Of a stretch of 64,000 nt of DNA, positions 8,713 to 16,971 are shown in pieces. This DNA is from an uncultured Pseudomonadota bacterium (GTDB lineage: Bacteria > Pseudomonadota > Gammaproteobacteria > Steroidobacterales > Steroidobacteraceae), in assembly GCA_903879335.1 (NCBI GenBank), contig CAIRLC010000019.1, positions 124,001 through 188,000 on the forward strand, written 5' to 3'. Within the stretch, counting starts at the first letter, position 1, and each line of letters begins with the position of its first letter. Made by a program: the position numbers and the translations under genes. The notes under the pieces are model-generated. The model ran no database searches, was not told where the DNA came from, and saw only the letters and a program-made list of their open reading frames with translations.

Positions 8713-8940
8713 ATGGCCACCTCAATCCGCTTGGATCCGGGCACCGAGCAGCGACTTGATCACCTCGCGGCGGCGACGGGACGGACGAAGGCTTATTACC
8801 TTCGCGAACTTGTAGCTCGAGGCCTAGAAGACCTTGAAGATTACTATCTCGCAGCGTCCACCATGGAGCGCGTGCGAAAAGGCGAGGAACAAGTACTCAC
8901 GTCAGTCCAAGTGAGAGTCAATCTTGGCCTGGAAGATTAG
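8713..8940 (+). CDS. Ribbon-helix-helix antitoxin (RelB/TraY-like)
   Basis: 75-residue protein starting MATSIRLDPGTEQRLDHLAA. The N-terminus shows the ribbon-helix-helix pattern: a short strand (ATSIRL), helix TEQRLDHLAAATG, turn, and second helix AYYLRELVARGLED. The acidic C-terminal region would bind the toxin. I start at ATG 8713 because the domain begins there; the open frame upstream runs through the operator and an att-like sequence. It overlaps the toxin gene by 17 bp, so translation is probably coupled. It likely neutralises RelE and represses the operon through the inverted repeat at 8682. Confidence 0.85.
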   Translation: MATSIRLDPGTEQRLDHLAAATGRTKAYYLRELVARGLEDLEDYYLAASTMERVRKGEEQVLTSVQVRVNLGLED

Positions 8941-9193
8941 TTATACCGAGACCGCGACCAGACGACTTCGCAAACTGGACAAGCCGACTGCCCGGCGCAT
9001 TGTCGACTTCATGGACGAGCGTGTCGCCACGTCCGATGACCCACGTAGCCTTGGAAAGGCGTTGTCGGGCCCTGTGCTCGGCACCTACTGGCGCTATCGG
9101 GTAGGAGACTGCCGGATTATCTGCGACATACAGGGCGGCGTCCTGTGCGTACTCGTCGTCGAAATCGGAAATCGGCGCGATATCTACCGCTGA
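8924..9193 (+). CDS. RelE/ParE-family toxin
   Basis: 89-residue toxin beginning at TTG 8924 inside the antitoxin 3' end. The sequence MAWKISYTETATRRLRKLDK, then ARRIVDFMDERV, LGKALSGPVLGTYWRYRVGD, CRIICDI and VLVVEIGNRRDIYR fits the RelE type, which cleaves mRNA in the ribosomal A site. The basic patch and the arginine-rich LGTYWRYRVGDCRI strand are the family core. ParE-type gyrase poisoning cannot be excluded because the two share a fold; the GNRRDIY ending favours RelE. Confidence 0.85.
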   Translation: MAWKISYTETATRRLRKLDKPTARRIVDFMDERVATSDDPRSLGKALSGPVLGTYWRYRVGDCRIICDIQGGVLCVLVVEIGNRRDIYR

Positions 9194-9246
9194 AGCGTCA
9201 TGGTTGACGGCTCGAATCTAAAGCGGTGACGCCCACTCTTTGATTT

Positions 9247-9256
9247 CGGGTATCTC
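9247..9256. repeat. CGGGTATCTC repeat, left of att-like core
   Basis: One of three CGGGTATCT copies around the att-like core at 9317. Short direct repeats of GGGTAT type flank attachment sites of P4-type tyrosine integrases, where they are arm-type binding sites. Assignment is inference. Confidence 0.4.
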
Positions 9257-9316
9257 TCGGGAAAGCCTGAAAAATTTATAAGTTATTGGTTTAAAAAGGC
9301 TTTATTACTATTGACG

Positions 9317-9336
9317 CTATTCCCACTCAGTAATTG
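9317..9336 (-). other. Degenerate guaA 3'-end copy (second att-like site)
   Basis: On the minus strand it reads CAATT-ACT-GAGTGGGAATAG, against CAATT-GAGTGGGAGTAG in guaA: one extra triplet and one base change. It encodes I-T-E-W-E-stop. It separates the RelE module from the YefM/YoeB module. It is less certain than the copy at 10021. Confidence 0.5.
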
Positions 9337-9367
9337 AGAACGTTGCCGATCATATACTTACACGCGA

Positions 9368-9388
9368 CGGGTATCTCGCGGGTATCTG
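9368..9388. repeat. Paired CGGGTATCT repeats, right of att-like core
   Basis: CGGGTATCTC (9368) and CGGGTATCTG (9379) are spaced 11 bp, about one helical turn. With the copy at 9247 they bracket the att-like core, as integrase arm sites would. The 297-bp gap holding them has no gene. Confidence 0.45.
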
Positions 9389-9463
9389 ACGACCGTACTG
9401 CCATCGCTCGCACCGCTTCCGCTCGCGGCTAGTCGTTTCCTTTTTGTCTAGCGCAACGCTATA

Positions 9464-9486
9464 CTTGTACAGTAAAAAGGACAAGT
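9464..9486. promoter_or_regulatory. YefM-type operator with TGTACA core
   Basis: ACTTGTACAGT at 9463-9473 holds the TGTACA hexamer. Its ACTTGT half is mirrored by ACAAGT at 9481-9486, a 6-bp inverted repeat that ends 4 bp before the antitoxin ATG. In E. coli, YefM recognises palindromes with a TGTACA core at the yefM-yoeB promoter. The match in motif and place supports autoregulation here. Confidence 0.65.
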
Positions 9487-9490
9487 TACT

Positions 9491-9745
9491 ATGCGAATCG
9501 TATCATTCTCTGAAGCTCGGAACGGTCTAAAAAAACTAATCGACGATGTCGTTGAAGACGCCGACGTGACCGTCATTTCGCGCCGCGACGCTGCGGATGC
9601 GGTGATGATGTCGCTAGATACCTTTAATGGCTGGATGGAGACGGTTCACCTACTGAAGACTCCTGCGAACGCGACTCACTTAGGCAGGTCCATACAGCAA
9701 CTACGTTCAGGGAAGACGCGGGCGAGGACGCTCGTTGAGCCTTAA
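9491..9745 (+). CDS. yefM: YefM/Phd-family antitoxin
   Basis: 84-residue antitoxin. MRIVSFSEARNGLKKLIDDV is the Phd/YefM N-terminal fold: a first strand, then SEARNGL and the helix that forms the dimer. VTVISRRDAADAVMMSLDTFNGWMET matches the E. coli YefM middle region, and the acidic/flexible C-terminus should wrap the toxin. It starts at ATG 9491, directly after a TGTACA operator. The end overlaps the toxin start by 11 bp. It is the partner of the next gene. Confidence 0.92.
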   Translation: MRIVSFSEARNGLKKLIDDVVEDADVTVISRRDAADAVMMSLDTFNGWMETVHLLKTPANATHLGRSIQQLRSGKTRARTLVEP

Positions 9746-10001
9746 GCGCATCGTTTGGACAAGCGCCGCTTGGCAAGACTATGTCTATTGGCAGGGTCAG
9801 GACAAGAAAACGCTTAAACGAATCAACACTCTGATTCAAGAGACAGTACGTGAACCCTTTACGGGGATTGGTAAGCCAGAACCTCTTCGTGAAAGCCTCT
9901 CCGGATTCTGGTCAAGACGTATCGACGATACGCATCGACTTGTCTACACCGTAGAGAATGAAAGTCTAGCGATTATCGCCTGCCGCTATCACTACGATTA
10001 A
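9735..10001 (+). CDS. yoeB: YoeB-family ribosome-dependent mRNA interferase
   Basis: 88 residues, very close to E. coli YoeB over the whole length: TSAAWQDYVYWQGQDKKTLK, INTLIQETVREPF, GKPEPLRESLSGFWSRRIDD, THRLVYTVENESL and the end ACRYHYD. The family active-site residues are present: the glutamate in GKPEPL, the arginine of WSRRI, and the C-terminal His-Tyr of RYHY. YoeB cleaves mRNA at the ribosomal A site. The start is TTG 9735, which overlaps the antitoxin gene and restores the family N-terminus. The toxin appears intact. Confidence 0.95.
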   Translation: MSLKRIVWTSAAWQDYVYWQGQDKKTLKRINTLIQETVREPFTGIGKPEPLRESLSGFWSRRIDDTHRLVYTVENESLAIIACRYHYD

Positions 10002-10020
10002 TAGCCTAGGCATCGGCTTT

Positions 10021-10039
10021 TCACTCCCACTCAATTGTC
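10021..10039 (-). other. guaA 3'-end duplicate (attR-like, 17/17 identical)
   Basis: Bases 10023-10039 are identical to 12407-12423, the last codons of guaA. Read on the minus strand it codes E-T-I-E-W-E-stop. Sequence on either side of the 17 bp is unrelated to guaA. A direct copy of the gene's end about 2.4 kb downstream is what site-specific insertion at guaA leaves. A short open frame that ends here shows no other likeness to GMP synthase. Confidence 0.8.
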
Positions 10040-10319
10040 TCCGGCACTTGTAAGTACCTGAAAGCGCATGGCTTCCTGGCGAAATGCGCCAAATTTACCG
10101 TCAGATTGACCGCCAAAACAATCCGCTTAAGGGCGATAGACGGCGATAGATGGCGACAGACCCCATTCGGTTCATGACTCCGAGGCGAACGAAGATAGCC
10201 ATTTCCCTGAACAGGCTTTCCCCCTTGAACACGCATGACCGTGAGTTTCAAATGGCCGTCGTCTAACTTTCATTTAGCCGCCTCTTCTCTTACATTTAGC
10301 CGTAGCGATATTGCCGCCC
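10040..10319. other. Gene-free end of the guaA island
   Basis: Together with the att-like copy this leaves 318 bp between yoeB and abiEii without a supported gene. It contains three tandem 10-bp repeats at 10132-10161. A 76-codon open frame crosses it on the minus strand, but apart from its last five residues, which come from the att copy, it has no recognisable feature. Confidence 0.6.
10132..10161. repeat. Three tandem 10-bp repeats
   Basis: GGCGATAGAC, GGCGATAGAT and GGCGACAGAC follow one another about 90 bp inside the distal island repeat. A period near one helical turn would suit a protein-binding array, such as integrase or excisionase sites. No direct support. Confidence 0.6.
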
Positions 10320-11216
10320 CTACCCGATGCCGGCGAGCAGCCGATCGATGAGATCACTGGCCTGGCGCTGCCGGAGCATCCTGGCCTCGCGGAGTTCAGG
10401 CTCCGGCCCTTCACCAAGCTCGAACTTGGCCACCGAAACCGGCCCGTCCTTGCGGTAGCCCTCAGTCGCCTGGTCACTGGCGAATCGGCGCCTCAGGACA
10501 TCGAGTCCCTCCCAGATGACGGCTGAATGCGAGCCGGCCAGCGCATGGCCAAAGGCTGCGACGACGGCGCCGAGCCCGTCGGGGGCATGCTCGATGCAAT
10601 AGACCAGGTCATGGGCGTCTTTGCGCTCGAAGCGCTGGTCGAACGCGAAGGCCTTCAGGCAGGTGAAGCTGACGATGTCCGCATGCTTGACGCGTTCGGT
10701 GGCCATCCCGTTCTCGCCAAGCAACTCCGCGCGGATCTCTGTGACCTGATGCAGGTCGAAAACGATGGACGAATGCGGAATGTTGAGCGCCGAGATCGTA
10801 CCTTCCGTCGGCAACGGCTGCACCCGACCCCCGGCGATCAGGGGCGCATCGGCCAAGAGCTCCAGCACCATCAGCGCGCCGTGCTCGGTGCGCGTCTGCC
10901 ATCGCCACGAAAGCTTCAACCCCTGTTCGTTGACAGCGCGCTCGAACCCCATGCGCTTCAGGTTGTCCTCCAGCGAGTGGTACGCGTCGGTGTCGGCCAG
11001 GAGCTGCAGATCGATGACGATGTCGACATCCAGCGTGCCGGCGTGCGTGGGCACGTCGGGTGGACGCTGGGGCACCAGATAGCGCGGCGTCAGACCTCCG
11101 ACCAGGAAGACCGACTTCTTCCAGGGCCCGAGCCCGCGCAACAGCGTGACGAGTACACGCTCGCAGTCCACGGTGTAGGCATCGCTGTATCCGCCGAAGT
11201 GCGAAGGTTTGACCAT
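10320..11216 (-). CDS. abiEii: AbiEii-like nucleotidyltransferase toxin
   Basis: 298-residue protein of the AbiEii/AbiGii nucleotidyltransferase family, the toxin half of type IV toxin-antitoxin systems that give abortive infection against phages. The NTase core is visible: FLVGGLTPRYL with the GG at residues 40-41, then TLDVDIVID with the metal-binding D63 and D65. A later basic/aromatic segment (LKAFAFDQRFERKDAHDLVY) matches the family's second conserved motif. AbiEii-type enzymes add nucleotides to target RNA such as tRNA. The start codon overlaps the antitoxin stop (TGATG), so translation is coupled. Base composition looks richer in G+C than the flanking housekeeping genes. Confidence 0.82.
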   Translation of the reverse strand: MVKPSHFGGYSDAYTVDCERVLVTLLRGLGPWKKSVFLVGGLTPRYLVPQRPPDVPTHAGTLDVDIVIDLQLLADTDAYHSLEDNLKRMGFERAVNEQGLKLSWRWQTRTEHGALMVLELLADAPLIAGGRVQPLPTEGTISALNIPHSSIVFDLHQVTEIRAELLGENGMATERVKHADIVSFTCLKAFAFDQRFERKDAHDLVYCIEHAPDGLGAVVAAFGHALAGSHSAVIWEGLDVLRRRFASDQATEGYRKDGPVSVAKFELGEGPEPELREARMLRQRQASDLIDRLLAGIG

Positions 11217-12313
11217 CAGAAGCCGATCCTTTCCCGGCGCAGGTGCTCGGCCAATTCCTTGGCGCGCCCCTCGGCGCGCACCAGGTCCAGGTAGGTCTGG
11301 ATCGGGCTGGCCAGCCAGACACCGTCCACCCGCTGCTTGAACAGCAGATCCCCTAAGGACTTGGCGTCGATGACCACCAGATTCGCGCCCTCACTGACAG
11401 GGCGGGCGCCCAGCTCTCCCAGCGCAGCCTCGGTGGCCGACCCGGCCGGCAAGCGGATGCGAACCTGCGAGACGTTCGACAGAAAAGGGGCGTAGCGCTG
11501 GGCAGCCGCTTCGTGGGTGACCGCATAGTCGATCCCATGCAAAGAACACACAGCATCGAGTCCTGTGGCCAGGGCGTCGACCTTCACGGCAGGAACGAAG
11601 AACCTGCGCATCGCCTCAGCCGGTTGCTGCCGCAGGCTCGTGGCCCAGGCATCCAGCAGTGCCGCAGGCTGACTCACGCGCCGCTGCTTGCCAGGCCCCT
11701 GCCCCCGTGAATCCAGCCAGTCGAGTCGTTCCAGTTCGGTCAAGACCATCGACACCGTCGACGGGGATGCCGAGACGTCCTCGGCCAGCTCGGTCACACC
11801 CAGCCAGTCCTCGCGGCGCATCAGCAGGCCATGCAACACGTGAGCGCGACGCCCGGAAAACAGCGAACGGATGGCCCGGGAGGTCGACTTCGACGGTGGC
11901 TTGTCCACGAAGAAGAGCGCCCCCGGTGCCGGGAGGTACAGGCTGCCCCCGGCGTCGAAATAGCCGACCCGCTCCGTTTTCAGCAGGTCCTTGGCGCCCG
12001 GTGAGATCGATTCGGCCGCGAGCAGCGGCACGGCGCCTTCTGCGCCGGCATCGCCACTGCGGCGCGACGCCGCATCCCGGATCTGCCAAAGTGCTTGCCG
12101 GACATCCCGCGGATAGAGCGCCTTTCGGATCCCGACCAGCAGCGCCAAGGGACGCCCGGCAACCTGCATCGAGACTGAAACATCGTTCACCGCGGCCTGC
12201 TCGCCAGAGTCGCCCTGGCACGCGAGTTTGGCCGTCACGTCCGGGAGGGCTCGCAGGGCTTCCAGGAGTTCGGCGATCAACGCGCTCTCGACTTCAGATG
12301 TGTTCACGACCAT
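11216..12313 (-). CDS. abiEi: AbiEi-like antitoxin with winged helix
   Basis: 365-residue protein from ATG 12313; the open frame continues upstream into guaA but without homology. A middle winged-helix domain (about 155-215: HVLHGLLMRREDWLGVTELA, SASPSTVSMVLTELE, LDWLD) should bind DNA. The C-terminal part ends ASPIQTYLDL followed by an arginine-rich helix, the AbiEi ending. Residues 45-130 (LALLVGIRKALYPRDVRQAL, SPGAKDLLK, VGYFDAGGSLYL) look like the restriction-endonuclease-type fold found in front of some AbiEi proteins, with the usual catalytic acidic and lysine positions changed. It likely neutralises the next gene's product and represses its own promoter through two palindromes upstream. 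Confidence 0.78.
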   Translation of the reverse strand: MVVNTSEVESALIAELLEALRALPDVTAKLACQGDSGEQAAVNDVSVSMQVAGRPLALLVGIRKALYPRDVRQALWQIRDAASRRSGDAGAEGAVPLLAAESISPGAKDLLKTERVGYFDAGGSLYLPAPGALFFVDKPPSKSTSRAIRSLFSGRRAHVLHGLLMRREDWLGVTELAEDVSASPSTVSMVLTELERLDWLDSRGQGPGKQRRVSQPAALLDAWATSLRQQPAEAMRRFFVPAVKVDALATGLDAVCSLHGIDYAVTHEAAAQRYAPFLSNVSQVRIRLPAGSATEAALGELGARPVSEGANLVVIDAKSLGDLLFKQRVDGVWLASPIQTYLDLVRAEGRAKELAEHLRRERIGF

Positions 12314-12323
12314 GCCTTGTGGG

Positions 12324-12345
12324 TTATTCGCTGTACAGCGAATAA
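12324..12345. promoter_or_regulatory. 22-bp perfect palindrome, proximal AbiEi operator candidate
   Basis: A perfect 22-bp palindrome with core TTCGCTGTACAGCGAA lies 11 bp upstream of the abiEi ATG. It shares the arms TTyGCTG..CAGCrAA with the palindrome at 12378. Family knowledge: AbiEi antitoxins bind inverted repeats in their own promoter. Confidence 0.7.
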
Positions 12346-12377
12346 AGGCACTATATCTAATATTATGATTTACGGCT

Positions 12378-12399
12378 ATATTTGCTGCGCAGCAAATAT
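12378..12399. promoter_or_regulatory. 22-bp perfect palindrome, distal AbiEi operator candidate
   Basis: Perfect 22-bp palindrome with core TTTGCTGCGCAGCAAA. Its centre is 54 bp from the centre of the proximal one, about five helical turns, so both face the same side. It ends only 5 bp from the guaA stop codon, so the promoter sits at the very edge of the island. Confidence 0.7.
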
Positions 12400-12404
12400 T
12401 CCCC

Positions 12405-12423
12405 CTACTCCCACTCAATTGTC
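12405..12423 (-). other. guaA 3' end, intact att-like core
   Basis: The last codons of guaA (A-T-I-E-W-E-stop). The 17 bp at 12407-12423 recur exactly at 10023-10039 and in decayed form at 9317 and 8597. The 3' end of guaA is an established integration hotspot for genomic islands, where insertion restores the gene's end. Confidence 0.75.
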
Positions 12424-13997
12424 GCGGGAGGCTTCCCAGATACGTCATAAACCACGCGCGACACGTCGGCAATTTCGTTCACGATCCGCAGACTGACCTT
12501 TTCGAGCAGTTCATAGGGCAGAGGCGCCCAGCGCGCCGTCATGAAATCGATCGTTTGTACGGCGCGTAGCGCGATGACCGGAGCATACCGACGCCCATCG
12601 CCCGTCACGCCAACTGATTTAACGGGCAGGAACACTGCGAAGGCCTGGCTCGTTTTGTCGTACCAGTCCGCTTTACGCAATTCTTCTATAAAAATGTGAT
12701 CCGCGAGTCGCAACGTATCTGCAGCCGCTTTAGACACTTCACCCAGAATACGCACGCCCAGTCCCGGTCCTGGAAACGGATGACGGTAGACCATCTCTCG
12801 CGGCAAGCCCAGTTCCACGCCTATGCGACGAACTTCGTCTTTAAACAGCTCACGCAGCGGCTCTACGAGCTTCAATTTCATGTGCGCCGGCAGTCCACCG
12901 ACATTGTGATGGCTCTTGATTAGATGGGCCTTGCCCGTCTTGGCACCGGCTGACTCAATCACATCCGGATAAATCGTGCCCTGCGCCAAGAACTCCACGC
13001 GGGAACCTTCAGCGCCAGTGATCTTGTTGGACTCTTCGTCGAACACCTCAACAAACAGTCGGCCGATGACTTTTCGTTTCGCTTCCGGATCGTCAACCCC
13101 TTTGAGTTCAGACAGGAAACGGTCCTCAGCATCGACACGGATGACTTTGACGCCGAGGTTCTGCGCGAAAATCGCCATCACCTGATCACCTTCACGGTGA
13201 CGCAGCAACCCATGGTCTACGAAGACGCAGGTGAGTTGGTCGCCAATTGCGCGATGCAGGAGCGCCGCCACGACGGACGAGTCAACGCCGCCGGACAGGC
13301 CGAGTAATACCTGCGCACTGCCGACTTGGGCGCGGACCCGCGCAATGGCGTCATCAATAATATTGCCGGGATTCCAGGAATGGCCACAGCCACAAATCTC
13401 ATGGACGAAGCGCGAATAAATTCGCTCACCCTGCGTGGTGTGCGTCACTTCCGGATGGAACTGCAGGCCGTAATAGCGACGCGCTTCATCGGCCATGCCG
13501 GCGATCGGCAGATCCGTCGTCGACGCAATGACCTTGAAGCCATCAGGCGTCGCGACTACACGATCGCCATGGCTCATCCACACGTCGAGCAGGCCATGGC
13601 CTTCGTCGTTGACGCGGTCTTCAATGTCCTTCAGCAACTTCGAATGGCCGCGAGCACGAACTTCGGCATAGCCAAATTCTTTAGAGTCATGCGCTTCAAC
13701 GCGACCCCCTAATTGATGGGCCATCGTCTGCATGCCGTAACAGATGCCGAGGACCGGCACACCCAGCGTCCACACTGAAGCTGGTGCGCGGGGGGTCCCT
13801 TCAACCGTGACGGTCTCAGGTCCGCCCGAAAGAATCACGCCCATCGGCGCAAAGGCCCGTATGTCGGCCTCGGCCATGTCCCAAGGATGCAGCTCGCAGT
13901 AAACACCGAGCTCCCGCACACGGCGAGCAATCAGTTGTGTGTACTGCGAACCAAAGTCGAGAATCAGGATTCGATGCGCGTGGATATCAGCGGTCAC
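12405..13997 (-). CDS. guaA: GMP synthase (glutamine-hydrolysing)
   Basis: Converts XMP to GMP with ATP and glutamine, the last step of guanine nucleotide synthesis. 530 residues, close to the usual 525. The N-terminal glutamine amidotransferase has [15 protein letters not shown] with the catalytic cysteine and [10 protein letters not shown] with its histidine. The ATP pyrophosphatase domain has the P-loop [17 protein letters not shown]. The C-terminal dimer domain ends KPPATIEWE. The start is GTG 13997, three bases from the guaB stop, so the two form an operon. Its 3' end is the apparent integration site of the neighbouring island and is undamaged. Confidence 0.97.
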   Translation of the reverse strand: MTADIHAHRILILDFGSQYTQLIARRVRELGVYCELHPWDMAEADIRAFAPMGVILSGGPETVTVEGTPRAPASVWTLGVPVLGICYGMQTMAHQLGGRVEAHDSKEFGYAEVRARGHSKLLKDIEDRVNDEGHGLLDVWMSHGDRVVATPDGFKVIASTTDLPIAGMADEARRYYGLQFHPEVTHTTQGERIYSRFVHEICGCGHSWNPGNIIDDAIARVRAQVGSAQVLLGLSGGVDSSVVAALLHRAIGDQLTCVFVDHGLLRHREGDQVMAIFAQNLGVKVIRVDAEDRFLSELKGVDDPEAKRKVIGRLFVEVFDEESNKITGAEGSRVEFLAQGTIYPDVIESAGAKTGKAHLIKSHHNVGGLPAHMKLKLVEPLRELFKDEVRRIGVELGLPREMVYRHPFPGPGLGVRILGEVSKAAADTLRLADHIFIEELRKADWYDKTSQAFAVFLPVKSVGVTGDGRRYAPVIALRAVQTIDFMTARWAPLPYELLEKVSLRIVNEIADVSRVVYDVSGKPPATIEWE

Positions 13998-14000
13998 GGG

Positions 14001-15599
<1,599 letters not shown>

Positions 15600-15624
15600 T
15601 CAGACCAGTTAAACTCTGAGGATC

Positions 15625-16968
15625 ATGTCGACACCCCCTACCCGCGACGTCTATTCCGTCTCCAGGCTCTGTATTGAGGCCAATTTGGTCCTGGATGGCG
15701 GTCTTCCCGCTGTCTGGCTCGAGGGCGAATTGTCCAATGTGAAGCGATACCCGTCGGGCCACTGGTACTTCACGGTCAAGGACGAACTTTCCCAAGTGTC
15801 TTGCACGATGTGGAAGAGCAAGACCTACCGCGCCCGCATTGCGCCGCGGGATGGCTTGCGCGTCTTGGTTTATGGCAAGGCAGGGGTCTACGCCGCGCGC
15901 GGCAGCTTCCAATTCAATGTCGATTACCTCGAGGATGCCGGAGAAGGCGCACTGCAACGCCAGTTCGAGGAACTCAAGGCCAAGTTGGCGGCTGAGGGCC
16001 TGTTTGACCTCGGGGCCAAAAGACCGCTACCTGCCCTGCCACGGCGAATTGGGCTCGTGACCTCCCCCGCCGGCGCCGCGATACGGGACATCTTGCATAT
16101 CTTGAAGCGACGCTTTCCATCGATTCCCGTGTTGGTCTACCCCGTGGCCGTACAAGGCGCGGCTGCAGCCGGCGAGATCGCTCGGGCCTTGAAACTCGCC
16201 TCCGATCGAGCCGAAGTCGACGTCATTATTCTCGCCCGTGGCGGAGGTTCCCTTGAGGACCTGTGGTCATTCAATGAGGAAATCGTCGCCCGAGCGATCC
16301 GTGCCTCCAAGATCCCAGTGGTCGCAGGCATCGGCCACGAAACCGACACGACGATCGCGGACTTCGCGGCGGATATGCGTGCGCCAACTCCCTCCGGTGC
16401 AGCGGAACTTGTCGTACCCGACCAAGCCGAATGGCGGCGTTTACTCGACAGCCATCGGCAGCGGCTCAATTCCGTACTGCGCCGTATATTGCGTGGCCAT
16501 CAGGAGCGCCTTGGTTTTCTGCATCGGCGCTTATCGAACGGTCACCCGAGACATCGCCTGCGTGACCGTATGCAGCGACTGGATGATCTCGAGGCTCGGC
16601 TGGTGAGCGCTTGGCGACGGAATCAGGATGGCAAGGTCAATCGTCTGCGTTATATCGGCGCCCGACTCGAGCAGGCCCATCCGCGAAAGTCCCTCGCAAA
16701 CAAACAGCAGGCACTGCAATTGCTCAATAACCGCCTGCAGCGGGCAACGTCGGCTCAACTGCGCCAACACCGCAACCGCTTTGAGACGGCAATACGGACC
16801 CTTCATGCGGTCAGCCCGCTTGCCACACTCGACCGTGGCTACGGCATCGTGCTGAACACCGACGGTCGAGTGATCCGTTCGAGCGCCGACGTCTCCCGGG
16901 GCGACACCATCGAGGCTCGCCTCGGACAAGGACGTTTACGGGCTACCGTCACCGAACAACTGGATTAA
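15625..16968 (+). CDS. xseA: Exodeoxyribonuclease VII large subunit
   Basis: Catalytic subunit of exonuclease VII, which degrades single-stranded DNA to acid-soluble oligonucleotides. 447 residues, usual length. The N-terminal OB-fold covers about 5-105 (VWLEGELSNVKRYPSGHWYF). The catalytic core has LGLVTSPAGAAIRDI-type sequence, IILARGGGSLEDLWSFNEE and VAGIGHETDTTIADFAADMR with APTPSGAAEL. A long coiled coil follows and the end is LDRGYGIVL..G..I. The small subunit xseB is not nearby. It is divergent from guaB with about 150 bp between starts and nearly abuts the sensor kinase from the other strand. Confidence 0.96.
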   Translation: MSTPPTRDVYSVSRLCIEANLVLDGGLPAVWLEGELSNVKRYPSGHWYFTVKDELSQVSCTMWKSKTYRARIAPRDGLRVLVYGKAGVYAARGSFQFNVDYLEDAGEGALQRQFEELKAKLAAEGLFDLGAKRPLPALPRRIGLVTSPAGAAIRDILHILKRRFPSIPVLVYPVAVQGAAAAGEIARALKLASDRAEVDVIILARGGGSLEDLWSFNEEIVARAIRASKIPVVAGIGHETDTTIADFAADMRAPTPSGAAELVVPDQAEWRRLLDSHRQRLNSVLRRILRGHQERLGFLHRRLSNGHPRHRLRDRMQRLDDLEARLVSAWRRNQDGKVNRLRYIGARLEQAHPRKSLANKQQALQLLNNRLQRATSAQLRQHRNRFETAIRTLHAVSPLATLDRGYGIVLNTDGRVIRSSADVSRGDTIEARLGQGRLRATVTEQLD

Positions 16969-16971
16969 AGA

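Larger units (their letters stand above)
10023..12423. mobile_element. Small guaA-linked genomic island carrying an AbiE module
   Basis: The island is bounded by 17-bp direct repeats (10023-10039 and 12407-12423), the guaA-side one being the functional guaA 3' end. It holds only abiEi and abiEii plus about 300 bp of gene-free DNA near the distal repeat. The two genes look richer in G+C than guaA. No integrase, excisionase or transposase is present, so it is either non-autonomous or a relic. Two similar but more decayed repeats farther out suggest older insertions at the same place. Confidence 0.7.

Noticed and set aside
10021-10251. 76-codon frame ending in ETIEWE as a guaA fragment
   Set aside because: Only the last residues match GMP synthase, because they lie in the att copy; the rest is unrelated, so it is not a gene remnant of useful length.
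10527-12345. Long open frames on both strands inside abiEi and abiEii
   Set aside because: High G+C content makes antisense and shifted frames long. They show no family motifs, while the chosen frames do.
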